DNA from: Bryobacterales bacterium
GTDB lineage: Bacteria; Acidobacteriota; Terriglobia; Bryobacterales; Bryobacteraceae
Direction: 5' to 3'
Length of the DNA: 64,000 nucleotides
Assembly (NCBI GenBank): GCA_003164035.1
Contig: PLRS01000112.1
Coordinates: forward strand, 1-64,000
Each line of letters begins with the position of its first letter. The first letter of the stretch is position 1. Below are positions 8,347 through 17,043 of this stretch, in pieces. The notes under the pieces were generated by a model. It was not told where the DNA came from and made no database searches. It saw nothing but the letters and a program-made list of their open reading frames with translations. The position numbers and the translations under genes were made by a program.

Positions 8347-9708
8347 TCAGCGCGCCCGCCGCGCCTCCGTGTCCACTCCCACCGCCGGTTGGGCGGGAGG
8401 GGGAGCGGACGCCGAAGCTGCGTCGGCTGCGTCGCCCGCGGGCTCCGGCGGCTTGGGCGGGCGCCGGTCCAGGCGCATGGCGATAAACTCCTCCCGCGCT
8501 TTCTGGTATTTCGGCGTTCCGGGTTCTCCTTCCACTTCCGCCCACTCCGCCGGACTGATTTCCTGGAGGGCGGGCAGGCAGTCCTGGAAGTAGGCGTGCA
8601 AACGCTCTTGCACCGGCTTGGCCGTGGAGCGATAGAGCAGATGCAGAATCGTGTCGGCCGGCGCCGGATTCACGATGCGATAGATCTGCGACGGCTTCGA
8701 AATGCGCGCCGAACGCAACGCGGTTTCGAGTTTCTTCGCGCGGGCATCCAGTTCGGTCCAGACCTCCCCTTCGGACTCGGTTAGCGCGCAGCGTTTGATC
8801 AGGCTCTGCCGCTCCTTGGGCGAAAGCTCCGCGCCCAACGCGTATAGGAACGGTTCGAAGCGGTAAGCGCGCGATGGCATGGCATCGGGGGACGGATCTT
8901 CCCTCAGCAGGCTGGCGCACTTTTCCCACTGTGCCAGCCCATCCGGATTCAGCTTCGGCCCGGTCAGCGCGGGGCAGAACAGCGTACTCAGACCGGCCTT
9001 TTCCAGCCCGAGCAGGATTTCCGCGGGGCTGTCTTCAGCCGCAATGCGCCGCAGTTCTTCTCCCAGCGCACGCGGCGGAATCGCCTTCTCCACCTCCGCT
9101 TCGCGAGCGTTGGCAACCTGCATCTTGGTGCGGTCTTCAATCCGGAAGCCCAGCCGCACCTGGAAACGCACCAGCCGCAGCAGACGGGACGGATCGTCGT
9201 AAAACCCATAGGTGCTGGCGGCGCGCAATTCGCGGCGCTCGATGTCCGCCAGGCCGTTCAACGGATCCAGCAGCAAGCCTCGCGAGGCGCGGTTGAGCGA
9301 CAGGGCGATGGCGTTGCACGTGAAATCGCGGCCGCGCAGATCGTCCTGAATGGTAGCCGCCGCTGCCTGCGCACGCACGCCGGGCCGGGCCGCCCGCTCC
9401 TGCCTGGCGCTTGCCACCTGGGCCGTCACACCGCCCCCAAATACCATCTCGGCGGACTTACGGACTTCGTCGGCCGCGATCAGCCCCGCGCCCGTACCCT
9501 CCGCCATCGCCCGGGCCAGTTTCAGCCCGTTCCCTTCCACGACAAAGTCCAGGTCGCGGATGCGGAACCCGGCCAGCATGTCGCGCATCGCGCCGCCTGC
9601 CAAGAACAAGCCGACGTTGGCCTGGCTGGCCGCCGCCCGGATTTCCGCTACCACCCGGTTCTGCTCCGGACTCAGGTGGCTTTCGAGCATGTATGTGTAG
9701 TCGCTCAT
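8347..9708 (-). CDS. CCA tRNA nucleotidyltransferase / poly(A) polymerase family protein
   Basis: 453 aa class-II nucleotidyltransferase of the tRNA-CCA/poly(A) polymerase family, which adds nucleotides to RNA 3' ends. Visible motifs: the GG..RD strand (LAGGAMRDMLAG, about 36-47), the metal-binding LDFVV (DLDFVVEG), RGRDFTCNAIAL, and the DPSRLLRLVRFQVRLGF substrate-binding helix. The C-terminal third is helical with an Ala/Pro-rich tail (APPPAQPAVGVDTEARRAR). It lies 96 nt downstream of xerD on the same strand, so the two may share a transcript. Whether it adds full CCA, only A, or poly(A) cannot be read from motifs alone. A GGAG lies about 12 nt before the ATG. Confidence 0.88.
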   Translation of the reverse strand: MSDYTYMLESHLSPEQNRVVAEIRAAASQANVGLFLAGGAMRDMLAGFRIRDLDFVVEGNGLKLARAMAEGTGAGLIAADEVRKSAEMVFGGGVTAQVASARQERAARPGVRAQAAAATIQDDLRGRDFTCNAIALSLNRASRGLLLDPLNGLADIERRELRAASTYGFYDDPSRLLRLVRFQVRLGFRIEDRTKMQVANAREAEVEKAIPPRALGEELRRIAAEDSPAEILLGLEKAGLSTLFCPALTGPKLNPDGLAQWEKCASLLREDPSPDAMPSRAYRFEPFLYALGAELSPKERQSLIKRCALTESEGEVWTELDARAKKLETALRSARISKPSQIYRIVNPAPADTILHLLYRSTAKPVQERLHAYFQDCLPALQEISPAEWAEVEGEPGTPKYQKAREEFIAMRLDRRPPKPPEPAGDAADAASASAPPPAQPAVGVDTEARRAR

Positions 9709-9804
9709 CGCAAGCGTCTTCTCCGATCCGCCATCGGCCGCTTCATGGCGCCAATGGGGCGGGGCTATTGCGCCACCGGCGCGCCGGCCGCCCAGCCAAG
9801 GGCC

Positions 9805-10716
9805 TCAAGCCCTGGGGTGATGCCGATCCACGGTCTCGCGCAACCTCGACCGCATCACGTGGGTATAAATCTGCGTGGTCGAGATGTCGGCGTGGCCCAG
9901 CATGACTTGCACACTGCGCAAGTCCGCCCCCCCTTCCAATAAATGCGTGGCAAAACTATGGCGCAGCACGTGGGGGCTCAGGCCGTGGAATATGCCTGCC
10001 GCCTTTCCGTGGCGCGCCAGCAGCACCCAGAACGCCTGGCGGGTCATCGGGCCGCCACGAGCCGTGACGAACAGGTAGCGGCTGGATCGCCCTTTGAGCA
10101 GCGCCCCCCGCGCCGTTGCCAGGTACCGGTCCACCGCCTGGATGGCGCAGTCCCCAACCGGGACCAGCCGCTGCTTGTTCCCCTTGCCGGTGGTTCGCAA
10201 GTAGCCCAGGCCGGTATCCAAGTCGCCTACCCGCAGCTTGCACAGCTCGGAAACACGCAAACCGGTGGCGTACAGCACTTGCAGCATCGCCCGGTCCCTC
10301 AAGCCGGTGGGCCGGTCCCCTGGAGGCGCCTCCAATAGCCGCTCTATGTCCTGTAAATTCAAAAACTTAGGTATATGCTGCCAAATCTTGGGACTACCCA
10401 GATGCTCGGTCGGATCGCTGCATAAAATGCCCTCCCTCAGCAGAAAGCCGTAGCAGTTGCGCAGGGTGGTGACGTGCCGGGCGATGGAACGCGCGCTCAG
10501 TCCGGATCGGTGCAGATGGTCCAGGTAGCTCCTCAGTCCATCTTCCATCGGAAACTGGCTGGACTCCCCAAAAAACTCGATAAACCTCTTCAGATCGGTA
10601 GAATAAGCGCTGATCGAATTGTCCGCGAGCCCGCGTTCCACCCGGCAGTGGGTGAGGAATCGGGCGGCCAGGCAACCCAAACCCGCGGTTCCTCCCGTCT
10701 GAAGCACTTCCGGCAT
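9805..10716 (-). CDS. xerD: Tyrosine recombinase XerD-like
   Basis: 303 aa site-specific recombinase that resolves chromosome dimers at dif with a XerC partner. N-terminal SAM-like core-binding domain (about 12-100) and catalytic domain with all six residues visible: R154 (ATGLRVSE), K178 (GKGNKQR), H249 and R252 (HVLRHSFATH), H275 (GHADIST), Y284 (IYTHV). Length matches XerC/XerD; XerD is favoured over XerC by general resemblance, not proof. A TATCAT hexamer ends exactly 7 nt before the ATG and no Shine-Dalgarno sequence fits, so the mRNA may be leaderless. cca follows downstream. Confidence 0.92.
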   Translation of the reverse strand: MPEVLQTGGTAGLGCLAARFLTHCRVERGLADNSISAYSTDLKRFIEFFGESSQFPMEDGLRSYLDHLHRSGLSARSIARHVTTLRNCYGFLLREGILCSDPTEHLGSPKIWQHIPKFLNLQDIERLLEAPPGDRPTGLRDRAMLQVLYATGLRVSELCKLRVGDLDTGLGYLRTTGKGNKQRLVPVGDCAIQAVDRYLATARGALLKGRSSRYLFVTARGGPMTRQAFWVLLARHGKAAGIFHGLSPHVLRHSFATHLLEGGADLRSVQVMLGHADISTTQIYTHVMRSRLRETVDRHHPRA

Positions 10717-10723
10717 CGTGCCA

Positions 10724-10729
10724 ATGATA
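10724..10729 (-). promoter_or_regulatory. Candidate -10 (TATCAT) for leaderless xerD
   Basis: TATCAT on the minus strand, followed by 7 nt and the xerD ATG. The transcription start would then fall at about the A of the ATG. One of several genes here with this geometry. Confidence 0.5.
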
Positions 10730-10778
10730 CAATAAGCGCCGAAATGTTTGAAACATAGTTCTTGCGAAGAGGATAGCG

Positions 10779-11279
10779 TTGCCGGCTTCCACCACCAAGA
10801 GAGCCATTGTCGAGCGGTTTGAACGGGAGAGTCTCTCCGGCTACGTTAACCCTCTCTCCTTTCAACAGCCGGCCGGAGTGGAGTTGCTCTCCGAACAGGG
10901 CCAGGTGACGGTAATTCCGTATACCGAGGTGCGGCTGGTCGCCTTCGTCCGAGATTTTCATCCCCCGGCCGAAGCCTGGCGCCGCGTTTTTCACCATCGC
11001 CCCAAGATGGAAGGGCTTTGGGTGAACCTGGAATTGCGCGATGGCGACCGTTTCGAGGGCATCCTGCCCAATAACCTCTTGCAGATAGAATCGCAAGGGT
11101 TTACTATAATTCCGCCGGACCCTTTCGGCCACCGCCAGCGGCTGTTCGTCCCGCGCCTGGCCCTTCGCAAAGTGGAGGTGCTGGGGGTGGTCGGCAGCCC
11201 GGTTCAGAAACGCAAGGCGAAGCCGGCGCCGGCCGAGCAGATCGGTCTGTTCGACGAGGGCAGGCCCGGCGAGAATTAG
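10779..11279 (+). CDS. Conserved hypothetical protein (DUF-type), cytoplasmic
   Basis: 166 aa from a TTG start with AGAGGA about 7 nt upstream, divergent from xerD (62 nt between starts). No signal peptide or membrane segment. The visible pattern is a compact mixed alpha/beta domain (SGYVNPLSFQQPAGVELL, VIPYTEVRLVAFVRDF, GLWVNLELRDGDRFEGILP) with a basic, Pro-rich tail ending QIGLFDEGRPGEN. The RDGDRFEGILPNNLL region resembles beta-rich PilZ/Sm-like folds, but I cannot assign it. It lies in a housekeeping context, and no operon partner is evident. Confidence 0.75.
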   Translation: MPASTTKRAIVERFERESLSGYVNPLSFQQPAGVELLSEQGQVTVIPYTEVRLVAFVRDFHPPAEAWRRVFHHRPKMEGLWVNLELRDGDRFEGILPNNLLQIESQGFTIIPPDPFGHRQRLFVPRLALRKVEVLGVVGSPVQKRKAKPAPAEQIGLFDEGRPGEN

Positions 11280-11385
11280 TTTGGGCGTTGTGGGACCAAA
11301 ACGTAACCGCCGGCGGTAAAGGTACGCCCCCTCTTGGAGGTATACTTGTGTTTCATTTTAAATCAGTCTCAAGTTTGGAGGTTGC

Positions 11386-12591
11386 ATGAAAATCCGAAAC
11401 CTGGCGTTGGCTACGGCCGGGCTTCTATATCTCAGTGCGGCGGCATTCGCCCAGATTACGGCGATTGAAGGAATCGTGAAAGGGGCCGACGGCGCTCCCG
11501 TGAAAGACGCGCTCATCCAGATCGACCGCACCGACATCAAAGGTCATTACAAGGTAAAGACCGACAAGAAGGGGCACTACATCTACAACGGTCTGCCCAT
11601 GGGAACGTACGACATCTCGGTGCTGATCGACAACAAAGAGGCGGATCGGGTGAAGAACGTTCGTACTTCGCCCGGCGATCCGCAACCGATCAACTTCGAC
11701 CTGAAGGCTGCGGCGGATTCCGCGGCTGCGCGCGAGGCGGCGATGGAGAAGGCCGCGGCCAGTGGCCAGGTGTCCAAGGACCTGGAGCGCGGGCTCACCC
11801 CGGAGCAGAAAAAGGCCCTCGACGAGTCGCTGAAGAAACAGGAAGCGGCGATGAAGAAGAACGCCGCCCTGAACCAGGCCTTCGGTGACGGCAAGACCGC
11901 TCTCGATGCGGGCACGGCGGCTTCAGCCGACTCATTCCACAACGGAGCCACCAAGGCCGACGCCGAAAAGCAGTTTCAAGCGGCGGCGGACAGCCTGAGC
12001 AAAGCCGCCGAAATCGATGCCAACCAGTTGGCGGTGTGGAGCAACCTGGCGGCCGCTTATCAGGGTTTGGCCACCACCAAGACCGGCCCCGATTTCGACG
12101 CCGCCATGCAGAAGTGCCTGGATGCCTACACCAAAGCCCTGGCGCTGAAACCCGACGATGCGGGCGTGCACAACAATTACGCCCTCGCCTTGGCGAAGGC
12201 CAAGAAGTTTCCCGAGGCCCAGGCGGAACTGGAAAACGCCGCCAAGCTCGATCCGCCGCAGGCCGGCAAGTATTTCTATAACCTGGGCGCCCTCGAAGTC
12301 AACGGCGGCCAGAGCGACGCCGCTGGCGAAGCGTTCCAGAAGGCCATCGCGGCCACGCCCCCGTACCCGGATGCGTACTATCAATATGGCGTGGTCCTGG
12401 TAGCTAAAGCCCAGATTGCCGCCGATGGCAAGATTACGCCGGTACCCGGCACGGTGGAAGCGTTTCAGAAATACCTGGAACTGGCTCCCACCGGCCAGTG
12501 GGCCCAGCCGTCGAAAGATATGCTGGCAACCTTGGGACAGAGCATCTCGGTCACCTACCAGAATCCCAGCGCGCCCAAGAAAAAGAAGTAG
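11386..12591 (+). CDS. Secreted carboxypeptidase-regulatory-like and TPR protein
   Basis: 401 aa. Signal peptide (MKIRNLALATAGLLYLSAAAFA), then a CarboxypepD_reg-like beta domain (about 25-105; IEGIVKGADGAPVKDALIQ, NGLPMGTYDISV), a charged coiled-coil segment (about 110-170; RGLTPEQKKALDESLKKQE), then TPR-like helices (about 190-380; WSNLAAAYQGLA, NNYALALAKAKKFPEAQAEL, FYNLGALEVNG). The tail is Lys-rich (APKKKK). A GGAGG site sits 8 nt upstream of the ATG, and a rho-independent terminator follows the stop, so it is monocistronic. Periplasmic or surface protein-interaction role is likely; substrate unknown. This domain pairing is frequent in Acidobacteriota. Confidence 0.85.
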   Translation: MKIRNLALATAGLLYLSAAAFAQITAIEGIVKGADGAPVKDALIQIDRTDIKGHYKVKTDKKGHYIYNGLPMGTYDISVLIDNKEADRVKNVRTSPGDPQPINFDLKAAADSAAAREAAMEKAAASGQVSKDLERGLTPEQKKALDESLKKQEAAMKKNAALNQAFGDGKTALDAGTAASADSFHNGATKADAEKQFQAAADSLSKAAEIDANQLAVWSNLAAAYQGLATTKTGPDFDAAMQKCLDAYTKALALKPDDAGVHNNYALALAKAKKFPEAQAELENAAKLDPPQAGKYFYNLGALEVNGGQSDAAGEAFQKAIAATPPYPDAYYQYGVVLVAKAQIAADGKITPVPGTVEAFQKYLELAPTGQWAQPSKDMLATLGQSISVTYQNPSAPKKKK

Positions 12592-12601
12592 CGGCAGTTT
12601 C

Positions 12602-12637
12602 CGGGGGTGGAGCATCGAACCGCCCACCCCCGTTTTT
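12602..12637 (+). terminator. Rho-independent terminator after the TPR gene
   Basis: Nine-bp stem CGGGGGTGG / CCACCCCCG with a 13-nt loop, followed by TTTTT. It lies 11 nt after the stop codon and 9 nt before the next gene's start, which supports the start chosen at 12646. Confidence 0.85.
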
Positions 12638-12645
12638 CCCCTGGC

Positions 12646-12918
12646 ATGATCCGCGCATTCTTCGTCGAGTTCGTCTTCCCCTGCCTGTTGTTCCTCTTCG
12701 TCAGGATGATCCTCAGAAATATGTTCGCCAGCATGCGCGCCAATGCGCGTCCGCGGCCGGCCGCCGACAGGCCCCCGATTCAGTCGGGTGGAGATCTCAA
12801 ACGGGACCCGGTTTGCGGCACCTATGTTTCGCCCGCGGCCAGCGTCCAACGCACCATTGGCGGCGAAACGGTGCATTTCTGCTCCGAACAGTGCAGCCGG
12901 CGATACGCCGCGCGATGA
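12646..12918 (+). CDS. Small membrane-anchored YHS-domain protein
   Basis: 90 aa. The N-terminal hydrophobic segment (about 4-24, FFVEFVFPCLLFLFVRMIL) should anchor it in the membrane. A basic/Pro-rich linker leads to a C-terminal YHS/TRASH-like metal-binding motif: DPVCGTYV at about 54-61 and HFCSEQCSRRYA near the end. YHS domains bind transition metals and often accompany heavy-metal ATPases or oxygenases, but no such partner is adjacent. An upstream in-frame ATG at 12607 lies inside the preceding terminator hairpin and is rejected. Role probably metal sensing or handling. Confidence 0.78.
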   Translation: MIRAFFVEFVFPCLLFLFVRMILRNMFASMRANARPRPAADRPPIQSGGDLKRDPVCGTYVSPAASVQRTIGGETVHFCSEQCSRRYAAR

Positions 12919-12975
12919 AAGCCGGATTTCGCTCAGACCCCGAGGATGGCCGCGAAACCGGCTAACATAATCGGT

Positions 12976-13803
12976 ATGCGACTCTTGGTCCTGGCCGTTT
13001 TCGGGGCCGGCTGGGTTTTCGCGGCGGCCCCGCTCGCTATTGTCCAGCCCGCCATCAGCATCATGGAGGGTGGAACTCCCGACTTGCCGGGCGCCGAGCA
13101 CGTCCCCGGTGAAACCGTGTACTTTTCCTGCCGCGTCGCCAACTACACCAAAGGCCAGGACGACAAGGTCCGGCTGGCCTATTCTGTCCAGGCTTTCGAC
13201 CCCGCCGGCGTGGCCCTGTCCGAGCCCAGCCACAACAACTTCGAGGCGGAAGTGGGCGTGCAGGACAGAGATTGGCGGCCTAGAATCGAGACCGAAGTGG
13301 TCCTTCCGCCCCTGGTACCATCCGGAGTTTACAAGATAACGGTGAAAGTCGACGACCTGGTCGCCAAGACCACCGCCCAACTGGATGCGCCCTTGCGCGT
13401 GCGCGGCCACATCATTCATTCCGGTACCGCCCTGGCCGTCCAGAATCTGCAACTGTTTCGCGCCGAGAACGATAACGAACCGGTAGCCAAGCCAGCTTAC
13501 CGCCCCGGCGACGTGGTGTGGGCCAGGTTCGATATCACCGGTTTCCAGTACGGGCCGGCCAACCAAGTGGACGTCAGCTACGTGACCGCCCTGGTCGCCG
13601 CCGGCGGCACAGTTCTCTGGAAACAGCCCGAACCGGCCGTGGAGCAAAGCGAATCCTTCTACCCCAAGCGCTACATCCCCGCCGAATTCGGTCTGAACCT
13701 GGACAAGAAGATGCGCCCCGGCGAGTACGCCATCACCGTCACGGTGAAAGACGGCGTCGGGAACCAAACCAGCGAAATGCGCCAGCCATTCACCGTGGAG
13801 TAG
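12976..13803 (+). CDS. Secreted hypothetical protein with repeated beta domains
   Basis: 275 aa starting at ATG 12976 (MRLLVLAVFGAGWVFAAA signal peptide). The mature protein looks like two related Ig/CARDB-like beta sandwiches: residues about 20-135 (ETVYFSCRVANYTKGQDDKV, YKITVKVDDLVAKTTA) and 140-275 (GDVVWARFDITGFQYG, EYAITVTVKDGVGNQTSE). The YxITVxVxD motif recurs once per half, suggesting an internal duplication. TAACAT ends exactly 7 nt before this ATG and no ribosome site is present, pointing to a leaderless transcript and supporting this start over the in-frame ATG at 12946. Family not recognised. Confidence 0.78.
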   Translation: MRLLVLAVFGAGWVFAAAPLAIVQPAISIMEGGTPDLPGAEHVPGETVYFSCRVANYTKGQDDKVRLAYSVQAFDPAGVALSEPSHNNFEAEVGVQDRDWRPRIETEVVLPPLVPSGVYKITVKVDDLVAKTTAQLDAPLRVRGHIIHSGTALAVQNLQLFRAENDNEPVAKPAYRPGDVVWARFDITGFQYGPANQVDVSYVTALVAAGGTVLWKQPEPAVEQSESFYPKRYIPAEFGLNLDKKMRPGEYAITVTVKDGVGNQTSEMRQPFTVE

Positions 13804-13925
13804 GCTTCCTTGCCCTTCGGGAGTTCGGATACTCTCGACACGGCAGGCACGAATGGTTGCGCCACGGCGGCTCGCACCCGTGAGAGATGCCCGCTAACCG
13901 TTCTTTACTCAGTCCGTCTTTAGGA

Positions 13926-13961
13926 TTGACGTCCTATATATTGATGGGCTATATAGTAAGG
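13926..13961 (+). promoter_or_regulatory. padR promoter with overlapping palindromic operator
   Basis: TTGACG (13926-13931), an 18-nt spacer, then TATATA (13950-13955). The hexamer lies in an inverted repeat CTATATA-N9-TATATAG (13934-13956), a good candidate PadR operator allowing autorepression. The start codon follows after 6 nt, so the transcript would be leaderless or nearly so. Confidence 0.65.
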
Positions 13962-14306
13962 ATGAAGCGCTCACGCATCGAATTCGTACAGGGCACCTTG
14001 GATATGCTGATTCTGCGCACCCTGGCGCATGGGCCGCTGCACGGCTACGGGATCGCGCAGGCGATCGGGCGGACCACGGATTCGGCGATCCAGGTGGAGG
14101 CGGGCTCGCTTTATCCCGCGCTGCAACGGTTGGAACTGCAGGGGTTGTTGACGGCCCAATGGGAGGCTGCCAGGAGCGGGCGCCGCACGCGGATCTACCA
14201 GCTCACGCCGGCCGGAGAAAAACGCCTGCAGGCGGAGGTTTCCCGCTGGGAGCAATTCGTGGGCGCGGTGGCGTTGGTTCTCTATCCCAAACCGGTTACG
14301 GAGTGA
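13962..14306 (+). CDS. PadR family transcriptional regulator
   Basis: 114 aa winged-helix repressor of the PadR family. Signature: FVQGTLDMLILRTLAHGP, LHGYGIAQAI, and the wing region VEAGSLYPALQRLELQGL followed by GRRTRIYQLTPAGEKRL. Start at 13962 is chosen because the family begins just before the QGTLDMLIL helix. It is 3 nt upstream of an ADOP permease, the standard acidobacterial pairing, so it likely regulates that permease and itself through the palindrome over the -10. Inducer unknown. Confidence 0.93.
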   Translation: MKRSRIEFVQGTLDMLILRTLAHGPLHGYGIAQAIGRTTDSAIQVEAGSLYPALQRLELQGLLTAQWEAARSGRRTRIYQLTPAGEKRLQAEVSRWEQFVGAVALVLYPKPVTE

Positions 14307-14309
14307 CCT

Positions 14310-16958
14310 ATGTACTGGCTTCGCCGATTGCTGTTGCTGCTGCCCGGCCGGCGCCAAAGGCGCGCCCGGGAGCTCGATGAGGAACTGCGGACCAACCTGG
14401 CGCTCGCCGTGGAAGACGCAGATGGGCAGCCGGAACAGGAGCGGGAAGCGCGCATTGCGTTCGGCAGCCTGACACGGGCGCGGGAAGAGGCCCGCGGCGT
14501 GTGGCTCCCGGGTTGGGACACCTTGCGGCAGGACCTGCGCTTCGCCCTGCGCACGCTGGCGCGGGCGCCGGTCTTTACCGTGGTCGCCGTCCTTTCGCTG
14601 GCGCTTGGAACGGGCGCGGCCACGGCGCTATTTTCACTGGTCGACACGGTGCTGCTCAAGCCGCTGGCGTACCGCGAGCCGGGCGAACTGGTGCTGGCAC
14701 GCGAAATTCTCCCCCAGTTGGCGCACATTTATCCCACCCTGCCGGTGAACTACGAACACTACCGGTTCTGGCGCGAACATTCGCGGGCATTCGAGTCGCT
14801 GGCGCTGATTTCCTCGCGAAGGGTGCCGCTGATGAGCGGCGGCGAGCCGGAAGCGGTGGGCGCAGCGGCGGTTTCGGCCAACCTGTTTGAGATGCTGGGC
14901 GTAGAGGCGCAACTGGGCCGGACGTTCCGGCCGGAAGAAGAACAGCCCTCAAACAGCGGGGTCATGGTGATTACCGACGGGCTCTGGCGGCGCCGGTTTG
15001 GCGCTTCGCCATCGATTGTCGGGCAGACGGTCCAATTGGACGGCGGCTCCAAAGAAACCATAATCGGCGTGCTGCCCGCCTCGTTCCGCTTCCCGAAGAA
15101 CGACGACCTGGGGGGCCTGTCCCGGCTGACCGACAACACCGAGGTGTTTCAGATCATGCAGTCGCCCAATAACGATTGGGGCGGCGACTACGATTACCTC
15201 GTTCTGGGACGGTTGCGCCACAGCGTAACGCGGGCGGCGGCCAAGGCCGAATTGAACCTGCTGGAGAAGCGAATCGCGACCGAGCACGGCTTGGATTACC
15301 CCTTCAGCGCCCAGCTACTGCCGCTGCAGGAGGTCATCGCGTCGCCGGTGAAGACCGGCCTTACGGTGCTGCTGGCGGCGGTGATGCTGCTGGTGCTGAT
15401 GGTGTGCGTCAACCTGGCGAATCTGCTGCTGGCGCGAGCCAGCGCCCGCGCGCGCGAATATTCGCTGCGGATTGCGTTGGGCGCGGGGCAGGGCAGGCTG
15501 ATGTTTTCCGCCTTGGCGGAAACGCTCTTGTTGGCGGGAGCCGGCGGCATTCTGGGCGTAATTGCCGCGCGCGCGGCGCTGGCGGCATTCGCGCGAACGG
15601 CGCCGGTGGATCTGCCGCGCCTCGATGAAGTTCAGGTAGATGGACGCGTGTGGGCATTTGCGATGCTTCTGTCATTGGGCTGCGGCTTGTTTTTCGGCTT
15701 GCTGCCCGCGTTGCGCCTGTCCCGCGGCGACCCGCAAACCGCGCTACGCGGGGAAAGCCCGAACCTGGCCGGCGGCCGGCGCGGCATGCACCTCCGCGAG
15801 TGGCTGGTCAGCGCCGAAACCGCACTCAGCACGCTGCTGCTGGTACTGGCCGCTCTGTTAACGGCGAGCCTGTGGAACGTGCTCCACGTGGATCGCGGCT
15901 TTACCGAGGACCGGGCGCTGGATGTGCACGTCGAACTGCCGGAGCGCTACCAGGACGCCGCACAGCGCGCGGCATTCTTCGACATGGCCGTCGATCGCCT
16001 GCGGGCGCTGCCCGGCGTCCGCTCGGCCGGGGTGGTCGACGCCATCCCGTTGACCGGCGAATCCGAGGTAAACGGCGTGTCCCTGGACGGATCGAACGCC
16101 AACGTCATCGACCACGACAGGCAACTGGTGATGGTCAACGTGCGCTTTGTGGGGCCGGACTATTTCGCCGCTCTTGGAATCCCGCTGCGCCGCGGCCGGA
16201 TGATCGAAGCGGGCGACCGCAGCCGTAACATAACGGTGGTTTCCGAGCGGCTGGCGGCGAAGTTGTGGCCGGGCCAGGATCCGCTGGGCAGATGGTTGAC
16301 CACCGGTTCGAAAGTGGGCCGCGTGCAGGTGGTGGGAGTGGTGGCCGACGTTCACAATGTGCAACTGGACCGCGATCCCACCCTGATCGTCTATGTGCCG
16401 ATCTGGAAGCGCGTTCCGTGGGGAGCGGACCTGGTGGTGCGGTCATCGATCGCGGCCGACGCCCTGCCCCGGGAAGTGCGGCGCACGCTGATGGGAATCG
16501 ACCCGGGACTGCTGGCGCCGAAAATGCGCACCATGGGACAGCTTGTGGACGAGACCCTGGCGCGGCGGCGGTTCCAGATGCAGGTCGCGATCGGCTTCGG
16601 CGTGGCGGCCTTGCTGCTGGCGGCGGTGGGAATCTATGGCGTGGTGGCGTACGGGATTGCGCTCCGGCGGCGCGAGTTGGGCATCCGAATGGCGCTGGGA
16701 GCCCGCACCGGGCAAGTGCGCCTCCTGGTGCTGTACCAAGGTCTGCGGCCCGTTTTGTGGGGGCTGGCGGCCGGAGTCGCCGCGTCGCTTGCCGCCGGGA
16801 AGTTGGTCCGCGGCCTGCTGTTCGGCGTGACCGCATCCGACGGAGCTACCCTGGCCGCTGTGGCGGCAACCCTGACCCTGGTCGCCGCCCTGGCGTGCCT
16901 GGCGCCGGCCCATGCCGCGGCGCGCATCGACCCGGCCAGAGTGCTGCGGGACGAGTAA
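14310..16958 (+). CDS. ADOP family ABC transporter permease (MacB/FtsX-like)
   Basis: 882 aa 'acidobacterial duplicated orphan permease'. A short N-terminal prefix (1-70, RRARELDEELRTNLALAVED) typical of PadR-linked members precedes DLRFALRTLARAPVFTVVAV. Then come two tandem halves, each a MacB-like periplasmic domain plus FtsX permease helices (TM about 88-110, 350-375, 400-425, 450-470, 510-530, then 765-870). There is no ATPase gene next to it, as usual for this family. It probably exports or senses an envelope compound with a distant ATPase. Cotranscribed with padR (3-nt gap). Appears intact. Confidence 0.92.
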   Translation: MYWLRRLLLLLPGRRQRRARELDEELRTNLALAVEDADGQPEQEREARIAFGSLTRAREEARGVWLPGWDTLRQDLRFALRTLARAPVFTVVAVLSLALGTGAATALFSLVDTVLLKPLAYREPGELVLAREILPQLAHIYPTLPVNYEHYRFWREHSRAFESLALISSRRVPLMSGGEPEAVGAAAVSANLFEMLGVEAQLGRTFRPEEEQPSNSGVMVITDGLWRRRFGASPSIVGQTVQLDGGSKETIIGVLPASFRFPKNDDLGGLSRLTDNTEVFQIMQSPNNDWGGDYDYLVLGRLRHSVTRAAAKAELNLLEKRIATEHGLDYPFSAQLLPLQEVIASPVKTGLTVLLAAVMLLVLMVCVNLANLLLARASARAREYSLRIALGAGQGRLMFSALAETLLLAGAGGILGVIAARAALAAFARTAPVDLPRLDEVQVDGRVWAFAMLLSLGCGLFFGLLPALRLSRGDPQTALRGESPNLAGGRRGMHLREWLVSAETALSTLLLVLAALLTASLWNVLHVDRGFTEDRALDVHVELPERYQDAAQRAAFFDMAVDRLRALPGVRSAGVVDAIPLTGESEVNGVSLDGSNANVIDHDRQLVMVNVRFVGPDYFAALGIPLRRGRMIEAGDRSRNITVVSERLAAKLWPGQDPLGRWLTTGSKVGRVQVVGVVADVHNVQLDRDPTLIVYVPIWKRVPWGADLVVRSSIAADALPREVRRTLMGIDPGLLAPKMRTMGQLVDETLARRRFQMQVAIGFGVAALLLAAVGIYGVVAYGIALRRRELGIRMALGARTGQVRLLVLYQGLRPVLWGLAAGVAASLAAGKLVRGLLFGVTASDGATLAAVAATLTLVAALACLAPAHAAARIDPARVLRDE

Positions 16959-17008
16959 AACGACCTTCCCGTGCCTGTAACCGCATGAGCCGAAAACGAG
17001 ACGGGTGA

Positions 17009-17034
17009 TATACTCGGTCCTTGATTCACTGGAG
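17009..17034 (+). promoter_or_regulatory. Extended -10 promoter and ribosome site for the methyltransferase
   Basis: TGATATACT (extended -10, TATACT at 17009-17014) followed by GGAG (17031-17034) 9 nt before a TTG codon at 17044. This supports the TTG start. Confidence 0.6.
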
Positions 17035-17043
17035 TGAACCTGG

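Noticed and set aside
12607-12645. In-frame upstream ATG that would extend the YHS-domain protein by 13 residues
   Set aside because: It lies within the terminator stem-loop of the preceding gene; the ATG at 12646 just after the T tract fits better.
11932-13767. 611-codon minus-strand open frame
   Set aside because: Antisense of three well-supported plus-strand genes; composition is the usual mirror of GC-rich coding sequence.
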